DNA from: Apostichopus japonicus
Taxonomy: Eukaryota; Echinodermata; Holothuroidea; Aspidochirotida; Stichopodidae
Assembly: GCF_037975245.1 (NCBI RefSeq)
Contig: NC_092573.1
Span: 2,420,501-2,484,500 of the forward strand
Length of the DNA: 64,000 nt
Direction: 5' to 3'
The number at the start of each line of letters is the position of its first letter. The stretch's first letter is position 1. The position numbers and the translations under genes are program-made. The notes under the pieces are model-generated. The model saw nothing but the letters and a program-made list of their open reading frames with translations. It searched no databases and had not been told where the DNA came from. Shown here piece by piece: positions 61,362 through 64,000 of the stretch.

Positions 61362-62949
61362 AAATGTTTCTTTTCATCTTTAGCGAGGTTATGTATCGTA
61401 GACAAGTCAGAGAGGAATGAATAAATAATTCTGCCTAAAGCCACTGTTCAGCCGCAAGTTAACAAGAAACCGATGAATCCAAACACGAAAAAAAAAAGAG
61501 ACTACAAAACAACTGTTTTCAGTATCATATAACAAATCTTTATGGATCTATTCACAGTAAACACATGTACAATGTATTGACAGCACATACTACATATAAA
61601 TGTAAAGATACAGAAAACATTTTTGCCTAATTACAATGCCAAACATAAGATGATTTAAGGTAGAAGGAATTCACCATAGGTAAGATGAAAATGGCATTTA
61701 GTAGCAAAATACAACTCTGCTACCTATCCCCCCTTTCCCCATATACATTTTTCCCATGCTCTCCCCCCCCCCCATTTCCCTTCCTGTTTAGGCCTACCAC
61801 ACCACATCCCATATCCTTGAATGCTTACCTTGTTCACAACTCCCCCGCCCCCACCCCCCAAAAAATAAGCCCCCACCCCCCAAAAAATAATCCCCCACCC
61901 CCAAAAAATAATCAGAGTAATAAAAAATTATGCAAAGGTTATTTTGAAAAGATCGCCCTTCAACACTTTTTGCAAATCGTCTCAGGTATGTCCCATCCGA
62001 TGGATTAAACTACAATTGTCACCTTAATCAAAAAGTCAATATGACCACATTTTAGTACTTCTGAAGTACACACTTATGAATTATACTCTCTGTCTCTCCC
62101 ACAGGTGTGTACTCTAACTTCCCTACATGATCCAAGAACCCCCAGCCCCCCGTTCTCTACCTCTCTCTCTCTCTCGCTATATATATATGAACTAAATATA
62201 CACTGCCATGCAGCCCTTGGAAAACGTTCTCAAGAATCACATGCGATGAAGTTAATCGTAGTTTGATATTTAAACTCACAAAAAGAAATTTAATTGAAAC
62301 TGTTTGCAGAGTAAGTATTACTTCTTTCAAACATACCGAAAATTGCTTCCTAAACGTTCACTACAAGGAAGGTTTTGGATGAGTAATTTGTACTTGTAAA
62401 AATGAAGTTTCCTGTTATAGGGATAGCATTCTCTGGTTAATAAGCCAGTGATTGGAACCATAAACTTAACTACCTCCATGTACTTTACAAGCTGTCAAAA
62501 CAGTCAAACTATCTTCAGTTTAATAGGCTGGTTCTAGACCTTCTGTTTCCCTAAATATTCACAGACAAAGTTTACAATAACAAAAAAAAATTCTGACAGA
62601 TTGTAGAAAAAGAGAGAGAGAGAGGTAAAAATAGTACTTGAAGAGGGTGATTGGATAACCGACAATCCACATTCGATGTCATGTCATTACATCAGCTCAG
62701 CTAACTGTGGCACTTACTGTGGCACTTATTGTGGCACTTACTAATTACAATGGCAAAGTTACATACATATACACTCGGACATGGAGATCTTTGGGCAGAT
62801 CCATGTAGACACCTTGGTAGGTGCATGAAAAAAAAACATGGAAAGTTGATAGTACAAGTTTTGGTTTCTTTAAACTCTTCTTAGTTTAGTAGTAACACTT
62901 CATTGCTTTATGGATGACTTATATGCTGTAAGATCAAAGAAAAGAGTTG
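61362..62949. other. Unassigned stretch with small tandem repeats
   Basis: Three units of about 23-24 bp built on CCCCCACCCCCCAAAAAATAA at 61847-61912, and three units of ACTGTGGCACTT at about 62703-62740. CT and short TA runs near 62163-62190. The Pro-rich ORF at 61685-62008 comes from the C-rich repeat. Confidence 0.55.
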
Positions 62950-63275
62950 AGCGCTAGTAATGTTTCTACAATTAATCCTGCTTTCAAGACATTCACCTTG
63001 AAAGTATGCCACATTCCTGGAAAACCTCCTTTAATGCTAAATTGATGATGACCTCCGCTTAATGTTAAATCCTTTTAACTCCTTTGTTCTATAAATTCAA
63101 AGAACTCAACCAAAACATGTTTCATTTTAACTTCATATAAACAAACAGAGTCACCCTTAGATGATGATCAACACCATTTGTCAATTTGTAAAACATGTCA
63201 TTTGAGGCCATACAAGTCTTTAAGTTTTCCCCACTGAGATCTGGGTTGCATCTGACTATTAAACTAAGCTAATGG
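62950..63275 (+). repeat. Dispersed repeat R1, copy 3
   Basis: Contains GCGCTAGTAATGTTTCTAC, CCTCCTTTAATGCTAAATTG, ATGATGACCTCCGCTTAATG, CTCAACCAAAACATGTTTC and ATGTCATTTGAGGCCATACA in the order seen in copies 1 and 2. Confidence 0.75.
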
Positions 63276-64000
63276 TCTGTGTATAAGACTAAAGTCATAT
63301 TTTTTAATTGAGTCCACTTACACACTGTGTGGCTTAAAAGTCAGGCCGACATTTTGACAAAATATGGTTTGGCCCATTCCATTATCACAAGACCATTCTT
63401 ATTCCTCAGAATCTCATAAGAGACCCTTTTAATAATTAACATAATAATGAAGTGAACTGGTTGTCTCGGATACAATATTAAAAATACAACTTTAAGTTTC
63501 ATCTCTTAACATAAAGTTTATAAAGAGAGGCTCTTGAAAATTGCCAGCAGACCGGTGAAAAAAAAAGAATAAAACAAGACCGAAGACAGGACATAAGAGG
63601 TCAATGAGCGTCACCAAACATGATTTATTTTAACAATATATCACAACCTGGCGATTGAAGCTATCACGGGTGTAATATTTTGCCTTTTGTTTTCATTTCG
63701 TCTGATACAGGACACACGACCAGAGCCTTAATCACGAACAGATTGATCACCAGAAGTTTTAATTGTTTCGGCGATGTCAATTGGCCATGTTAGGCTTCGA
63801 TAACGAGTAATTTGGAAAACCGTTCGATGGTGGTTAATTCTATTAAGAGGGTCATAGAAGGATATTTCGCCATGCAATTATTGCCGAATGGTTTCCAACA
63901 AGAGTCAATGGCCAGCTGAGGGAAGTGTGTTAAACCCGAAGAGGAAACCTTTTGTTTGGATTACCCCTTCAACAACTTCCCAACTGTTTGAGTGTACCAT
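63276..64000. other. Unassigned stretch at right edge
   Basis: No exon or repeat family recognised. Confidence 0.5.

Overview
This is a eukaryotic, animal-type genome window: intron-rich, AT-rich and full of microsatellites, minisatellites and decayed transposons. No long ORF is a complete gene; most long ORFs are translations of simple repeats. I recovered genes by joining short exons with GT-AG signals in a continuous reading frame. The protein families are metazoan. The abundance of TAGGCCTA-type words, long TA tracts and hAT-like and RTE-like debris suggests an invertebrate deuterostome, probably an echinoderm such as a sea cucumber. The species assignment is inference, not proof.

Positions 1-15400, minus strand: the 5' part of a NEDD4-family HECT E3 ubiquitin ligase. 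Six coding exons (14781-14810, 5671-5747, 4993-5068, 3469-3507, 2779-2832, 1698-1748) join without a frame break into 109 residues that form most of the N-terminal C2 domain. WW and HECT exons would lie beyond position 1. Intron 1 (about 9 kb) holds an RTE-like retrotransposon tail, a hAT-type MITE with an exact 8-bp target duplication, a degenerate tandem repeat and a foldback with 39/40 paired core bases.

Positions 15400-22900: mostly non-coding. Two short exon-like segments on the minus strand (20215-20307 and 19259-19344) are of unknown identity. A diverged tandem repeat (about 21.9-22.45 kb) lies downstream of the next gene.

Positions 22907-28860, minus strand: a complete EDC3 gene (enhancer of mRNA decapping 3). 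Its six coding exons give 572 residues with an N-terminal LSm domain, basic/serine-rich linker, FDF motif and C-terminal YjeF-N domain. A probable non-coding 5' exon ends at 28725. Two local duplications inside the gene each copy a 3' splice-site region.

Positions 29000-64000: no protein gene I can support. The region contains TA tracts, GA-rich and polyG tracts, a second hAT-type MITE (34491-34780), a nested repeat bounded by inverted ends (41222-42809), a TAGGCCTA minisatellite (45.9-46.5 kb), a roughly 290-bp four-copy tandem repeat with direct TGACCT pairs (47.4-48.5 kb), a head-to-head pair of tRNA-derived SINE-like units around a TA loop (49751-50070), a strand-switching GAT/ATC trinucleotide tract (50.6-51.5 kb), a palindromic tandem satellite (53.25-53.86 kb) and a perfect 161-unit GATG array (56403-57046). 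At least four copies of one unnamed dispersed repeat (here 'R1') occur at 43.6, 46.8, 61.2 and 62.95 kb.

The two identified genes do different jobs: ubiquitin ligation at membranes, and mRNA decapping in P-bodies. They lie tail-to-head on the same strand. I found no operon-like or novel multigene system; the interesting material is the repeat architecture and the EDC3 splice-site duplications.
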